The notes: generated by a model not told the origin, from the sequence alone. A stretch of 61,740 nt of DNA from an uncultured Lachnospiraceae bacterium (GCA_934330725.1 CAKRGM010000012.1:1-61740); one strand, 5' to 3'; positions 41,368 to 50,268 are shown, counted from the first letter of the stretch. A program made the numbers and translations.

Positions 41368-42564
41368 ATGTTTGAATTTAGTACAGTTGAGGAGGCTGTT
41401 TCTGATTTACGCAATGGAAAAGTAATTGTTGTGACAGATGATGAAGACCGCGAAAATGAAGGCGATTTAATATGTGCTGCAGAGTTTGCAACAACGGAGA
41501 ATGTTAATTTTATGGCATCTTATGCTAAGGGTCTTATATGTATGCCAATGAGCGAAGCAATGTGTAAAAAACTTGAATTGCCACAGATGGTAGCACAGAA
41601 TACAGATAATCATGAAACTGCATTTACGGTTTCAATTGATTACATTGATACAACAACAGGAATATCAGCGGTTGAAAGGGGAATTACAGCCAGAAAATGT
41701 GTTGAAGATGGCGTAAAACCGCAGGATTTCAGAAGACCGGGACATATGTTTCCGCTTAAGGCTAAGCCAAATGGTGTTCTTGAAAGAAACGGACATACAG
41801 AGGCAACTGTTGATCTTATGAGAATTGCAGGTCTTAAGGAATGCGGACTCTGCTGTGAGATAATGCGTGAAGACGGAACTATGATGAGAACTGAGGAATT
41901 AAAGGAATTTGCAACGAAGCATAATCTTAAGTTTATTACAATCAGGGCATTGCAGCAGTACAGAAAGGAACATGAAACGTTTATTGAAAGAAGTGCAGTT
42001 ACAAAGCTTCCTACAAAGTACGGACAGTTTGAGGCGTATTGTTATATCGATAAATTAAATGGCGGTCATCATGTAGCATTAGTAAAGGGAGATTGTAAAG
42101 GAAGAGATGTACTTTGCAGAGTGCATTCCGAGTGTCTTACAGGAGATGTTTTTGGTTCGTTAAAATGCGATTGCGGACAGCAGCTTGAAGCGGCCATGAA
42201 AAAAATTGAAGAAAACGGACATGGCATTCTTTTATACATGCGTCAGGAGGGACGTGGCATAGGACTTGTAAATAAGCTTCGTGCTTATGAGCTTCAGGAT
42301 CAGGGAATGGATACACTTGAAGCTAATCTGGCACTCGGATTTCCGGGAGATTTAAGAGATTATACTATTGCTGCACAGATATTAAAGGATCTTGGGGTTG
42401 AGAGCGTGAAGCTTATGACAAACAATCCTGATAAGATTGGTCAGCTCAAAGAGTATGGAATAGAAGTGTCAGAGAGGGTTCCGCTTCAGGTGCCGCCAAC
42501 ACCATTTGATCAGTTCTATTTAAAGACGAAAATGAATAAAATGGGACATATGCTCAGTATGTAA
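41368..42564 (+). CDS. ribBA: Bifunctional DHBP synthase / GTP cyclohydrolase II RibBA
   Basis: 398 residues from ATG 41368 (GGAGG six bases upstream). N-terminal 3,4-dihydroxy-2-butanone 4-phosphate synthase: DDEDRENEGDLICAAE, RRPGHMFPL and GLCCEIMREDG. C-terminal GTP cyclohydrolase II: RVHSECLTGDVFGSLKCDCGQQL with the three zinc cysteines, then LYMRQEGRGIGLVNKL and LMTNNPDKI. It supplies both branches of the pathway. Confidence 0.97.
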   Translation: MFEFSTVEEAVSDLRNGKVIVVTDDEDRENEGDLICAAEFATTENVNFMASYAKGLICMPMSEAMCKKLELPQMVAQNTDNHETAFTVSIDYIDTTTGISAVERGITARKCVEDGVKPQDFRRPGHMFPLKAKPNGVLERNGHTEATVDLMRIAGLKECGLCCEIMREDGTMMRTEELKEFATKHNLKFITIRALQQYRKEHETFIERSAVTKLPTKYGQFEAYCYIDKLNGGHHVALVKGDCKGRDVLCRVHSECLTGDVFGSLKCDCGQQLEAAMKKIEENGHGILLYMRQEGRGIGLVNKLRAYELQDQGMDTLEANLALGFPGDLRDYTIAAQILKDLGVESVKLMTNNPDKIGQLKEYGIEVSERVPLQVPPTPFDQFYLKTKMNKMGHMLSM

Positions 42565-42609
42565 TGAGAAATCAATGAATTTAAAAAATAAAAATGGAGG
42601 ATTTAAAAG

Positions 42610-43083
42610 ATGAATATTTTTGAAGGAAAGTTAGTTGACAGCAGAAAGGATATTAAGATTGGTATTGTAGTTGCAAGATTTAATGAATTTATCACATCAA
42701 AGCTTCTTGGTGGCGCACTTGACGGATTAAAGAGACATAATGTGAGCGAAGACAACATTGATGTTGCATGGGTGCCGGGAGCTTTTGAAATCCCTCTGAT
42801 TGCATCTAAAATGGCAAAAAGTGGAAAGTATGATGCTGTTATAGCACTTGGAGCCGTTATAAGAGGTGCAACAAGCCACTATGATTACGTGTGCAGCGAG
42901 GTATCAAAGGGAGTTGCAAATGTATCATTAAATAGTGATATTCCTGTTCTTTTCGGTGTGCTCACAACAGATACGATTGAGCAGGCAATTGAAAGAGCCG
43001 GAACAAAGGCCGGCAATAAAGGATTTGAGTGTGCGGAAGGGGCAATTGAGATGGTTAACCTTATAAGTGAGATTGAAGGTTAA
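42610..43083 (+). CDS. ribH: 6,7-dimethyl-8-ribityllumazine synthase RibH
   Basis: 157 residues, forms icosahedral or pentameric shells. Conserved: VVARFNEFIT, WVPGAFEIPL, VIALGAVIRGATSHYDYVC with the catalytic His, IPVLFGVLTTDTIEQAIERAGTKAGNKG. GGAGG upstream of ATG 42610. Last gene of the operon. Confidence 0.97.
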   Translation: MNIFEGKLVDSRKDIKIGIVVARFNEFITSKLLGGALDGLKRHNVSEDNIDVAWVPGAFEIPLIASKMAKSGKYDAVIALGAVIRGATSHYDYVCSEVSKGVANVSLNSDIPVLFGVLTTDTIEQAIERAGTKAGNKGFECAEGAIEMVNLISEIEG

Positions 43084-43095
43084 TTTAAAGCTGAT

Positions 43096-43187
43096 TTTCG
43101 TATACGGCATTGCGTCAGTCGACGCAGCTGCCGCTACGTCCTATTCCATTGCCTTACATATGAAAAATCATTTTGCGTCAATGTATC
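43096..43187. repeat. GC-rich hairpin element
   Basis: Outer arms GATTTTCGTAT and ATATGAAAAATC enclose TGCGTC-AGTC-GACGCA and further GC-rich sequence. The reverse complement GCAAAATGATTTTTCATA resembles GCAATGATTTTTCATA near 26510, so this may be a member of a dispersed intergenic repeat family. It may also help end rib transcription, although no clean U-tract is seen. Confidence 0.4.
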
Positions 43188-43355
43188 ATAAACTTAATAT
43201 TTAATGTATTATTTTCAATATGTGCTTTCTTTACCATGTGGATATACAGGTAAAGGGGGTACATATTTTTGTGTATTTACACGGGAGAGAAAAATCTTTT
43301 TATTATGGATGATTATGAAATATAGTGGTAAAGAAAATAAAAATAAAAAAAATAC

Positions 43356-43384
43356 TTGCAATTAATCAGATTAAAGCATATAAT
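43356..43384 (+). promoter_or_regulatory. Promoter of the marR-ABC exporter operon
   Basis: TTGCAA (43356-43361), 17-base spacer, TATAAT (43379-43384). Confidence 0.8.
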
Positions 43385-43406
43385 AAGCAAACAGATAATG
43401 TTGAAT

Positions 43407-43481
43407 GTTCAACAATCAGATGTTCAACAATTAAATAATCAACAGTCAGATATTCAACAATTGAATATTCAACATTTATAT
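43407..43481 (+). repeat. Five tandem 15-bp repeats in the MarR leader
   Basis: Units at 43407, 43422, 43437, 43452 and 43467 with consensus RTTCAACAATYAGAT. Units join to form small palindromes TTGAATGTTCAA (43401-43412) and TTGAATATTCAA (43461-43472). The array begins about 16 bases after the expected transcription start, in the position of an operator for the MarR regulator encoded next. Confidence 0.8.
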
Positions 43482-43510
43482 GGCTGTTTGTTTCTGGACA
43501 AAAACAATAT

Positions 43511-43576
43511 AAGATTTGTGCTTTGTACAAATTTGAGATGCGTCCTGGAAGCGGCGCAGAAATGGAGATTAATATG
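43511..43576 (+). repeat. 66-bp dispersed repeat ending at the marR start codon, copy 2
   Basis: Matches 29349-29414 at 52 of 66 positions without gaps and ends at ATG 43574. It contains the ribosome site GGAG. Confidence 0.7.
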
Positions 43577-44002
43577 CATATAGGCATGCAGATCAAAAAC
43601 ATTAATAATATGATCAGGCGACGCATGGATAACAGCCCGGTAACGAAGAAGGTTATTGATATGACCGGAACTAATGCGTGGATGATTGCATATATTGATG
43701 AGAAGAGTAAAAATGGAATCGATGTTTTCCAGAAGGATATTGAGGACACGTTCGGAGTAACACGGTCATCAGTATCAAAAGTAATAAAGCTGATGGAACA
43801 GAAAGGACTTGTAAAGCATCAGCCGGTTGAACATGATGCAAGACTTAAGAAGTTAGTGCTTACGAAAAAGGCGCAGGAGCTTGCATATGAACTTAAAGCA
43901 GATGCCGACAGAATGGAAAGCCAGCTAAAAAAAGGATTTACAGAAGATGAGATAGAGCAGCTGCAAAGTTATCTTGAAAGATTGGGAAAGAATATTGAAT
44001 AA
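43574..44002 (+). CDS. MarR family transcriptional regulator
   Basis: 142 residues from ATG 43574 (GGAG six bases upstream). Winged helix-turn-helix: DVFQKDIEDTFGVTRSSVSKVIKLMEQKGLVKH, wing VEHDARLKKLVLTKKA, then a dimerising helix DRMESQLKKGFTEDEIEQLQSYLERL. It is followed after 22 bases by two ABC exporter genes, the usual arrangement of a drug- or metabolite-sensing repressor with its pump. Probably autoregulates through the tandem repeats in its leader. Confidence 0.9.
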   Translation: MHIGMQIKNINNMIRRRMDNSPVTKKVIDMTGTNAWMIAYIDEKSKNGIDVFQKDIEDTFGVTRSSVSKVIKLMEQKGLVKHQPVEHDARLKKLVLTKKAQELAYELKADADRMESQLKKGFTEDEIEQLQSYLERLGKNIE

Positions 44003-44024
44003 CATTAGAATATGGAGGGATAGT

Positions 44025-45758
44025 ATGATACGGACTTTAATGAAAAGTATTCGCCAGTACAAAAAGGAATCAATACAGACACCGGTCCTTGTAGCATGTG
44101 AGGTAATTATAGAATGTCTGATTCCACTGATAATGGCACAGTTAATTGATGAGATGACAGGGGAAAGTCTCACACCTATCATTAAGTATGGTGTAATTCT
44201 TCTGGTCATGGCATTTGCGTCACTTTTCTTTGGTGCAACAGCCGGAAAGACAGGAGCTACGGCATCTTGTGGATTTGCTAAGAATTTAAGACAGGACTTG
44301 TTTTATAAGATACAGGATTTTGCATTTGCAGATATTGACAAGTTTTCAGCTTCATCACTTGTAACAAGAATGACCACAGATGTTACAAATGTTCAGAATG
44401 CATATCAGATGATTATAAGGGTTGCGGTAAGAACACCTCTTATGATTATCTTCTCAGTAATTATGTGTTTCAGCATAAATGCAGAAATGTCATTAATATT
44501 TGTTGTAATAGTTCCGATTCTTGGAGTTGCGTTGTTTGGAATTGCAATTAAGGTATTTCCAATATTTAAGAGAATTTTTAAAAAGTATGATGCGCTAAAC
44601 AACTCGGTTCAGGAAAATGTAGCAGGTATAAGGGTCGTTAAATCATTTGTAAGAGAAGATTTTGAACGTAAGAAGTTTCATAAAGCGGCTGACGAGGTAA
44701 GAACAGATTTTACAAATGTAGAAAAAATTCTTGCATTTAATAACCCGATAATGATGTTTTGTATATATATAACCATGCTTTTAATAAGCTTTTTTGGAGC
44801 AAAACTTATAATTAATACGGGTGCTACACAGCTTACAACAGGTGAACTTTCATCACTTATCAATTACAGTGTCCAGATATTATCATCAATGATGATGCTC
44901 TCAATGGTATTTGTAATGATTTCAATGGCATCAGAGTCTTCAAAGCGTATTGCAGAGGTGCTTAGCCAGGAAAGTTCACTTGTAAGTCCCCAAAATGGTG
45001 AAACAGTTGTAGAAAATGGTGATATTACATTTGAAAATGTTTCATTTAGATACTCTGAAAAATCAGAGAAAAATGCATTGGAAAACATTAATCTTAAGAT
45101 AAAGTCAGGCCAGACGATTGGAATTATTGGTGGAACAGGTTCATCCAAAACAACTCTTATCCAGTTAATATCAAGGCTGTATGATGCCACACAGGGACGC
45201 GTACTGGTTGGTGATAAGGATGTAAAAGATTATGATCTTACTTCACTCAGGGATGCGGTTGCAGTTGTACTGCAAAAGAATGTACTTTTTTCAGGTACAA
45301 TAAAAGAAAACCTGCGTTGGGGAAATAAGAATGCAAGTGACGAGGAGCTTGTAAGAGTATGTAAGCTTGCACAGGCGGATGAATTTATAGAGCAGTTCCC
45401 GGACAAATATGATACTTATATTGAGCAGGGCGGAACCAATGTATCAGGCGGACAGAAGCAGCGACTGTGTATTGCAAGGGCACTTCTTAAGAAACCAAAG
45501 ATACTTATTCTTGATGATTCAACATCAGCAGTTGATACAAAAACAGATACACTGATAAGAAAGGCATTTAAGGAAGAAATTCCTGATACTACAAAGATTA
45601 TTATTGCACAGAGAGTATCTTCAGTTGAAGATGCAGACATGATAGTTGTGCTTGATAATGGAAAGATTGCTGAGCAGGGAACATCAGCAGAATTATTGGA
45701 ACTTAATGGAATATATCGTGAAGTGTATGATTCACAGACAAAAAGTAAGACGGAATAG
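44025..45758 (+). CDS. ABC exporter half-transporter with degenerate ATP site
   Basis: 577 residues from ATG 44025 (GGAGGG five bases upstream). Six-helix exporter domain (about 20-315) then nucleotide-binding domain. Walker A reads GGTGSSKTT, with Ser replacing the usual Gly before Lys. Signature VSGGQKQRL is intact. Walker B LILDDSTSAVD has Asp instead of the catalytic Glu, and the switch His region reads IIIAQRVSSV with Gln, not His. This is the non-catalytic partner of a heterodimeric type IV exporter, as in TM287/288 and BmrCD. The partner gene starts 11 bases downstream. Confidence 0.92.
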   Translation: MIRTLMKSIRQYKKESIQTPVLVACEVIIECLIPLIMAQLIDEMTGESLTPIIKYGVILLVMAFASLFFGATAGKTGATASCGFAKNLRQDLFYKIQDFAFADIDKFSASSLVTRMTTDVTNVQNAYQMIIRVAVRTPLMIIFSVIMCFSINAEMSLIFVVIVPILGVALFGIAIKVFPIFKRIFKKYDALNNSVQENVAGIRVVKSFVREDFERKKFHKAADEVRTDFTNVEKILAFNNPIMMFCIYITMLLISFFGAKLIINTGATQLTTGELSSLINYSVQILSSMMMLSMVFVMISMASESSKRIAEVLSQESSLVSPQNGETVVENGDITFENVSFRYSEKSEKNALENINLKIKSGQTIGIIGGTGSSKTTLIQLISRLYDATQGRVLVGDKDVKDYDLTSLRDAVAVVLQKNVLFSGTIKENLRWGNKNASDEELVRVCKLAQADEFIEQFPDKYDTYIEQGGTNVSGGQKQRLCIARALLKKPKILILDDSTSAVDTKTDTLIRKAFKEEIPDTTKIIIAQRVSSVEDADMIVVLDNGKIAEQGTSAELLELNGIYREVYDSQTKSKTE

Positions 45759-45769
45759 GAGGAATAGCG

Positions 45770-47683
45770 ATGAATGAGAAAATGAAACAGAAGCCACATG
45801 CTGGAAAAGGCACATTTGCAAGGCTTATATCATATATATTCAGCCATTACCGTATTCATATTATAGCAGTAATTATCTGTATTATTATTAGTTCAATAGC
45901 ATCGGTAATAGCCAGTGTATTTTTGCAGCGTCTTATTGATGAATGTATTCTTCCGGGTGTACAGTCCGGAATGGGCGCAGTATGGAAAGAGTTTATTTCT
46001 ATAATAACCATGATGGCTACAGTATATGTACTTGGTGTTTTAGCAGCATTTATATATACAAGAATAATGGCAGTTGTTACACAGGGAACGCTTATGCATC
46101 TTAGAATTGATATGTTTGACAAGATGGAAAAACTCCCGGTAAAGTTTTTTGATACTCATGCACATGGCGATATCATGAGTACATATACAAATGATACGGA
46201 TGCAATAAGACAGCTTATCGGACAGAGTTTACCAACAGTCATACAGTCGGCACTGACAATAACAGCTATGATTCTTATGATGCTGTATTACAGCCTCTGG
46301 CTTTCGATAGCAGTATTTGTATTTATTTTCATTATGACAAAGATTGTTAATAAAGTTGGCGGTGCAAGTTCAAAGTATATGATGGCGCAACAGCGTTCCC
46401 TGGCCAAAGAGGAAGGCTTTGTTGAGGAAATGATGAATGGCCAGAAGGTTGTCAAAGTATTCTGTCATGAAGACGAGAGCAAAGAAGACTTTATAAAGTT
46501 GAATGAACAGCTGTTTAAGGATAGTGAAAGTGCCAACAGCTATGGTAATATTCTTATGCCAATATTAAATAATGTCGGCAATATCATGTATGTTCTTCTG
46601 GCTGTGTTTGGTGGCCTGCTTGTTTATTTTAATGCTACTAATATTGGTCTTCAGGGAGTAAGTCCTGTAACAATAGGTATTATAGTTTCATTTCTTGGAA
46701 TGACCAGACAGCTTTCACAGACAATTGGGCAGGCATCAATGCAGGTATCCATGATTGCAATGGGTGTTGCGGGTGCAAGCAGAATATTTGAGCTTATTGA
46801 CCAGACAGAGGAAAAAGATGAAGGTTATGTAACGCTTACAAATGTTAAGAAAAACAGTAATGGGGAACTTGAAGAGACAAGTGAACATACAGAAATGTGG
46901 GCATGGAAGCACCCACATAGTGCAGATGGAAGTGTAACATATACGCCGCTTAAAGGAGATGTGCAGTTAGAGCATGTTGATTTTGGATATAATCCTGAAA
47001 AGCTTGTGCTGCATGATATTTCACTGTATGCAAAACCTGGAGAAAAGATCGCATTTGTTGGTGCAACCGGTGCAGGAAAGACTACAATTACTAATCTTAT
47101 AAACAGATTTTACAATATTCCTGATGGAAAAATACGCTATGACGGAATCAACATAAATAAGATAAAAAAGCCTGATTTAAGAAAATCTCTTGGTGTTGTT
47201 TTGCAGGATGTAAATCTTTTTACAGGAACAGTCATGGAAAATATAAGATACGGACGGCTTGATGCGACTGATGAGGAATGTATTGCAGCAGCAAAGCTTG
47301 CCAATGCACATGGATTTATCGAGAGGCTTCCGGCAGGGTATGATACAATGCTTACAGGAAATGGTGCCAGCCTTTCACAGGGACAGCGCCAGCTTATATC
47401 AATAGCAAGGGCAGCAGTCGCTGATCCACCTGCCATGATACTTGATGAGGCTACGTCATCCATAGATACAAGAACAGAGGCACTTGTACAAAAGGGTATG
47501 GATAACCTTATGAAAGGCAGAACAATATTTGTAATTGCACACCGTCTTTCAACGGTTAGAAACAGTGATGCAATTATGGTGCTTGATCACGGACGCATTA
47601 TTGAAAGAGGAAGTCATGATGATCTGATTGCCCAGAAGGGAACATACTATCAGTTGTATACAGGAGCATTTGAACTGGAATAA
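45770..47683 (+). CDS. ABC exporter half-transporter, catalytic partner
   Basis: 637 residues. Six membrane helices (about 25-350), then an NBD with Walker A GATGAGKTT, Q-loop VVLQDVNLFTG, signature LSQGQRQL, Walker B MILDEATSSIDTRTE with the catalytic Glu, and switch VIAHRLSTV with His. An insert of about 35 residues (KKNSNGELEETSEHTEMWAWKHP region, about 362-395) lies between the membrane domain and the NBD, as in LmrD/BmrD-type partners. Together with the preceding gene it forms a heterodimeric exporter. The substrate is unknown; drug efflux is typical for the family. Confidence 0.93.
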   Translation: MNEKMKQKPHAGKGTFARLISYIFSHYRIHIIAVIICIIISSIASVIASVFLQRLIDECILPGVQSGMGAVWKEFISIITMMATVYVLGVLAAFIYTRIMAVVTQGTLMHLRIDMFDKMEKLPVKFFDTHAHGDIMSTYTNDTDAIRQLIGQSLPTVIQSALTITAMILMMLYYSLWLSIAVFVFIFIMTKIVNKVGGASSKYMMAQQRSLAKEEGFVEEMMNGQKVVKVFCHEDESKEDFIKLNEQLFKDSESANSYGNILMPILNNVGNIMYVLLAVFGGLLVYFNATNIGLQGVSPVTIGIIVSFLGMTRQLSQTIGQASMQVSMIAMGVAGASRIFELIDQTEEKDEGYVTLTNVKKNSNGELEETSEHTEMWAWKHPHSADGSVTYTPLKGDVQLEHVDFGYNPEKLVLHDISLYAKPGEKIAFVGATGAGKTTITNLINRFYNIPDGKIRYDGININKIKKPDLRKSLGVVLQDVNLFTGTVMENIRYGRLDATDEECIAAAKLANAHGFIERLPAGYDTMLTGNGASLSQGQRQLISIARAAVADPPAMILDEATSSIDTRTEALVQKGMDNLMKGRTIFVIAHRLSTVRNSDAIMVLDHGRIIERGSHDDLIAQKGTYYQLYTGAFELE

Positions 47684-47765
47684 ATAAATGCATATAATAA
47701 TAACAGAATAGCAACAGCATAATAACAATGACTGAGCTTAGATATAGAAGGTGAGGCAGTAGTAA

Positions 47766-47981
47766 ATGGAAAAGGTATATAAGATACTAAGGATAGATGA
47801 GCAGGACTTTGGCTGTGAGGGAAGACCTGATGGAGCGGAACCGATGGTGGATGTAACATTACAGGCACCTGATGGAACAAAGCAGATATTTGAAGAAAAA
47901 GATGCACTTTTATATGAACGTAATATCAATGAAAAAGATAACGTGATTATAGAAGATGGACACTTATCAAAAAGAATTTAA
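47766..47981 (+). CDS. Small unknown protein (71 aa)
   Basis: 71 residues, acidic, with no signal peptide, membrane helix or Cys motif beyond one CEGRPDG. The sequence MEKVYKILRIDEQDFGCEGRPDGAEPMVDVTLQ... reads like a compact beta-rich domain. GTGAGG lies about 11 bases upstream of the ATG. It could be a late member of the ABC exporter operon (82-base gap) and is followed by a terminator. I do not recognise a family. Confidence 0.65.
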   Translation: MEKVYKILRIDEQDFGCEGRPDGAEPMVDVTLQAPDGTKQIFEEKDALLYERNINEKDNVIIEDGHLSKRI

Positions 47982-48006
47982 AAAGCTGATATCTTTAGCT
48001 GTGTAT

Positions 48007-48048
48007 AAGAGCAGAGGGGATTAAAGTCCCCTTAGCTCTTTAATTTTT
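48007..48048 (+). terminator. Terminator of the exporter operon
   Basis: AAGAGC..AGGGGA pairs with TCCCCT..GCTCTT, then TAATTTTTT. It overlaps the final codons of the glycosyltransferase gene on the other strand. Confidence 0.85.
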
Positions 48049-49292
48049 TCCATAAATACAGGTTTCTGGGCAAACATGAAGCTTCTAAGGCTATAGTTAT
48101 AATTAATTACATTAAGTGCATCATCTTCAGTTCTTAAAATACAGTCATTGACATCAATATATACATTTTTAAGAGACAGATCATCAATGTGGAATATATT
48201 TTCACAAAGTATGATATTTGTAGCTGAAGGAGATGGAGCAGATTTCCAGGTAACTGCTATACAGAGTTTGTCAGAAATTTTACGGATTCTTTCTGCAAGT
48301 ACCGGAAAATTATTCTCATTAATATAAAACGAATTGCCGGATCTGAATAATTCTGTGTATGAGGAATAGTTTATATCGAGATCAAAAATACGATTGTCAC
48401 CGGCTTTGCCTGTAACGTTGTGAATAGCATCATCGTATGCCATCATAACGGTGCAGGCTTTATTTTTTTCATTTTTATGGAGACCTTCGTAGACTACTTC
48501 AAAAACAGATTTTAAAAATGTATCTGCCATATCACTAAGGCGTTCCTCTGGAGTGTATTTTATAAAAAATGAAATCCAGTTGCGCCATGCATAATAAGTA
48601 GGAAATGTATTGACGTCTTCTTTTTTGGCACCCATTGCATGGAGTGCAACAGAGTTACCGATAGATGCAACCTTAAGACCTGCACGATTGCAGAGGTAAC
48701 ACCATTCAGTATCATCCCAGTACAGGAAATTCTCTTCAGGCATAAGTCCGATTTTTTCAATAGTTGAACGTTTTATCATAAGAGAGCAGGCAGCTACGCT
48801 GTCAACATACAGATACTCAGGGAGAGTACCATCTTCAATACGATTTAAATATGGAACTTCCGTACAAAAATAATCAAAATCTATAGTTTGTCCAAACTGC
48901 TGGATATAATCAGGATTTTCCATATGGTATATTTTAGAGCCTGCCATTCCTGTTTCAGGATGCGATTCAAGAAATTCATAAAGATTTCCAATGGCATTTT
49001 CATCAAGCATTGCATCATTATCTACGCACATAAGATAAGGATAGCCTTTTTTATATGCAATTCTTAATCCGGTATTAAAACCACCTGAGCCACCGAGATT
49101 CTGAGAGTTTACAATAAGATTAACAGAGTCACCAAAGCGTTCACGGATTACCGAAGGTGAACCATCCGTTGAGGCATTATCTACGACATATAAGTCAAAG
49201 TCTTTAAATTTGGATTCAAAAATACATTGGATACAGTCTGAAACAGCTTCAGCTTTATTATAATTACATACGACAATACCTACTTTTTTCAT
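48021..49292 (-). CDS. Family 2 glycosyltransferase
   Basis: 423 residues, cytosolic GT-A fold. GIVVCNYNKAEAVSDCIQCI begins the nucleotide-binding fold; VVDNASTDGS, NLGGSGGFNTG and CVDNDAML (DxD metal site) follow, then YWDDTEWCYLCNRAG with the ED-type catalytic acid pair. These resemble rhamnosyltransferase/galactofuranosyl transferase-type GT2 enzymes. The last about 150 residues form a separate domain of unknown role. The sugar and acceptor cannot be named; cell-surface polysaccharide is likely. AAAGGAATC lies upstream of ATG 49292. Confidence 0.88.
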   Translation of the reverse strand: MKKVGIVVCNYNKAEAVSDCIQCIFESKFKDFDLYVVDNASTDGSPSVIRERFGDSVNLIVNSQNLGGSGGFNTGLRIAYKKGYPYLMCVDNDAMLDENAIGNLYEFLESHPETGMAGSKIYHMENPDYIQQFGQTIDFDYFCTEVPYLNRIEDGTLPEYLYVDSVAACSLMIKRSTIEKIGLMPEENFLYWDDTEWCYLCNRAGLKVASIGNSVALHAMGAKKEDVNTFPTYYAWRNWISFFIKYTPEERLSDMADTFLKSVFEVVYEGLHKNEKNKACTVMMAYDDAIHNVTGKAGDNRIFDLDINYSSYTELFRSGNSFYINENNFPVLAERIRKISDKLCIAVTWKSAPSPSATNIILCENIFHIDDLSLKNVYIDVNDCILRTEDDALNVINYNYSLRSFMFAQKPVFMEKIKELRGL

Positions 49293-49352
49293 TGTAAATA
49301 TGATTCCTTTCTACTATATTTTATAGTTAGATGTGTTTGCAGAAAATGTATG

Positions 49353-49411
49353 GCAAAATTAACAAATTCATAAGCAGCGAGAGCGTGCCTGCGTTGATTT
49401 GTTAATTTTGC
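49353..49411. repeat. 15-bp perfect inverted repeat with GC-rich loop
   Basis: GCAAAATTAACAAAT (49353-49367) and ATTTGTTAATTTTGC (49397-49411) flank AGCAGCGAGAGCGTGCCTGCG-like sequence. No T-run. Possible cruciform or small mobile repeat. Confidence 0.6.
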
Positions 49412-49514
49412 AAAGTTCATTGTCAAATTTAGAGTTTCACAAACACCTTATACTATTATTTATAGTAACAATAAGTAGCCTGAAAGTCAATTTGCCTGAA
49501 TTACTGTAAAGATA

Positions 49515-49542
49515 TAAAAATAATATATAAACATGCCGATAT
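49515..49542 (+). promoter_or_regulatory. Sigma-D (sigma-28) flagellar-type promoter
   Basis: TAAA (49515-49518), 16-base spacer, GCCGATAT (49535-49542): exact matches to both boxes of the Bacillus sigma-D consensus. It lies 78 bases upstream of ATG 49621. Confidence 0.7.
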
Positions 49543-49620
49543 ACTATATAACAGCAGGATGAGAAAGTAACATATACAAAAATACAAAAAGAGAAGCAGA
49601 TTTAAGAGAGGATGGGGATT

Positions 49621-50268
49621 ATGAGTTTGAATTCAATTTCAGGTACACCGGTAAAAGATAAGTATGATGCGATGGTCAGTGCTAATGCTGCAAAAACACA
49701 AAAAAGTACAGATAGTAATTCAGTAAAGAATGATACAACAGTTAAAGCAGCTGCAGACGGAGTTATTTATGAAAAGGCAGATGATACAAAAAATGCAGCC
49801 TATTCAGCTAATAAGATGAGTGCCAGCGACAGGGCAGCGCTCGTACAGCAGTTAAAACAGGATCAGGAAACGAGGCAGAATAACCTGATAAATATCGTCC
49901 AACAAATCATAGGCAAGCAGGCAAAGTCATACAGCATGGCAAATGACAGTGATTCAATGTGGAAGTTTCTTGCAGGAGGAAACTTTACAGTTGATGCAGA
50001 TACAAAGGCACAGGCACAGAAAGATATTTCTGATGATGGATATTATGGCGTAAAGCAGACATCACAAAGATTATTTGATTTTGCAAGTGCACTTGCAGGA
50101 GATGATGTTGAAAAGATGAAAAAAATGCAGGAAGCAATGCAGAAGGGATTTAACGAGGCAACAAAATCATGGGGAAAGAGTCTTCCTGATATCTGTCAGA
50201 ATACAATTGATGCGGCAAATAAGATGTTTGATGAATATTATAAATCAAAGGGAAATACTCTGGGTTAA
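49621..50268 (+). CDS. Unknown protein under a flagellar-type promoter (215 aa)
   Basis: 215 residues from ATG 49621 (AGAGAGG nine bases upstream). Residues 1-60 are Ser/Thr/Lys/Asn-rich and disordered-looking (SLNSISGTPVKDKYDAM, ADGVIYEKADDTK). Residues 60-215 are helical, with LVQQLKQDQETRQNNLINIVQQII, AQAQKDISDDGYYGVKQTSQRLFDFASALAG and SWGKSLPDICQNTIDAANKMFDEYY. The AQAQKDI..DGY.GV.QTS block is one I associate with conserved hypothetical proteins of motile clostridia, but no function is assigned. No signal peptide. The sigma-D promoter points to the motility regulon. Closed by the terminator at 50329. Confidence 0.65.
   Translation: MSLNSISGTPVKDKYDAMVSANAAKTQKSTDSNSVKNDTTVKAAADGVIYEKADDTKNAAYSANKMSASDRAALVQQLKQDQETRQNNLINIVQQIIGKQAKSYSMANDSDSMWKFLAGGNFTVDADTKAQAQKDISDDGYYGVKQTSQRLFDFASALAGDDVEKMKKMQEAMQKGFNEATKSWGKSLPDICQNTIDAANKMFDEYYKSKGNTLG

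Larger units (their letters stand above)
43084..43573. other. 490-base region between ribH and the MarR gene
   Basis: Contains, in order, a GC-rich hairpin-forming element (43096-43187), an AT-rich stretch, a strong promoter (43356-43384), a 15-bp tandem repeat (43407-43481) and a 66-bp dispersed repeat (43511-43576). An open frame from 43356 to 43583 spans the tandem repeat (VQQSD/VQQLN-like pentapeptides) but lacks a ribosome site. Confidence 0.6.
49293..49620. other. 328-base divergent intergenic region
   Basis: Holds a long inverted repeat (49353-49411) and a sigma-D type promoter (49515-49542) for the rightward gene. No clear -35/-10 pair was found for the leftward glycosyltransferase. 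Confidence 0.55.

Noticed and set aside
43407..43481. Possible CRISPR-like array
   Set aside because: The 15-bp units are directly contiguous with no unique spacers, and no cas genes are nearby.
43356..43583. Plus-strand frame with QQ-rich pentapeptides across the tandem repeats
   Set aside because: It begins at the -35 box, upstream of the expected transcript start, and has no ribosome site, so it is unlikely to be translated.
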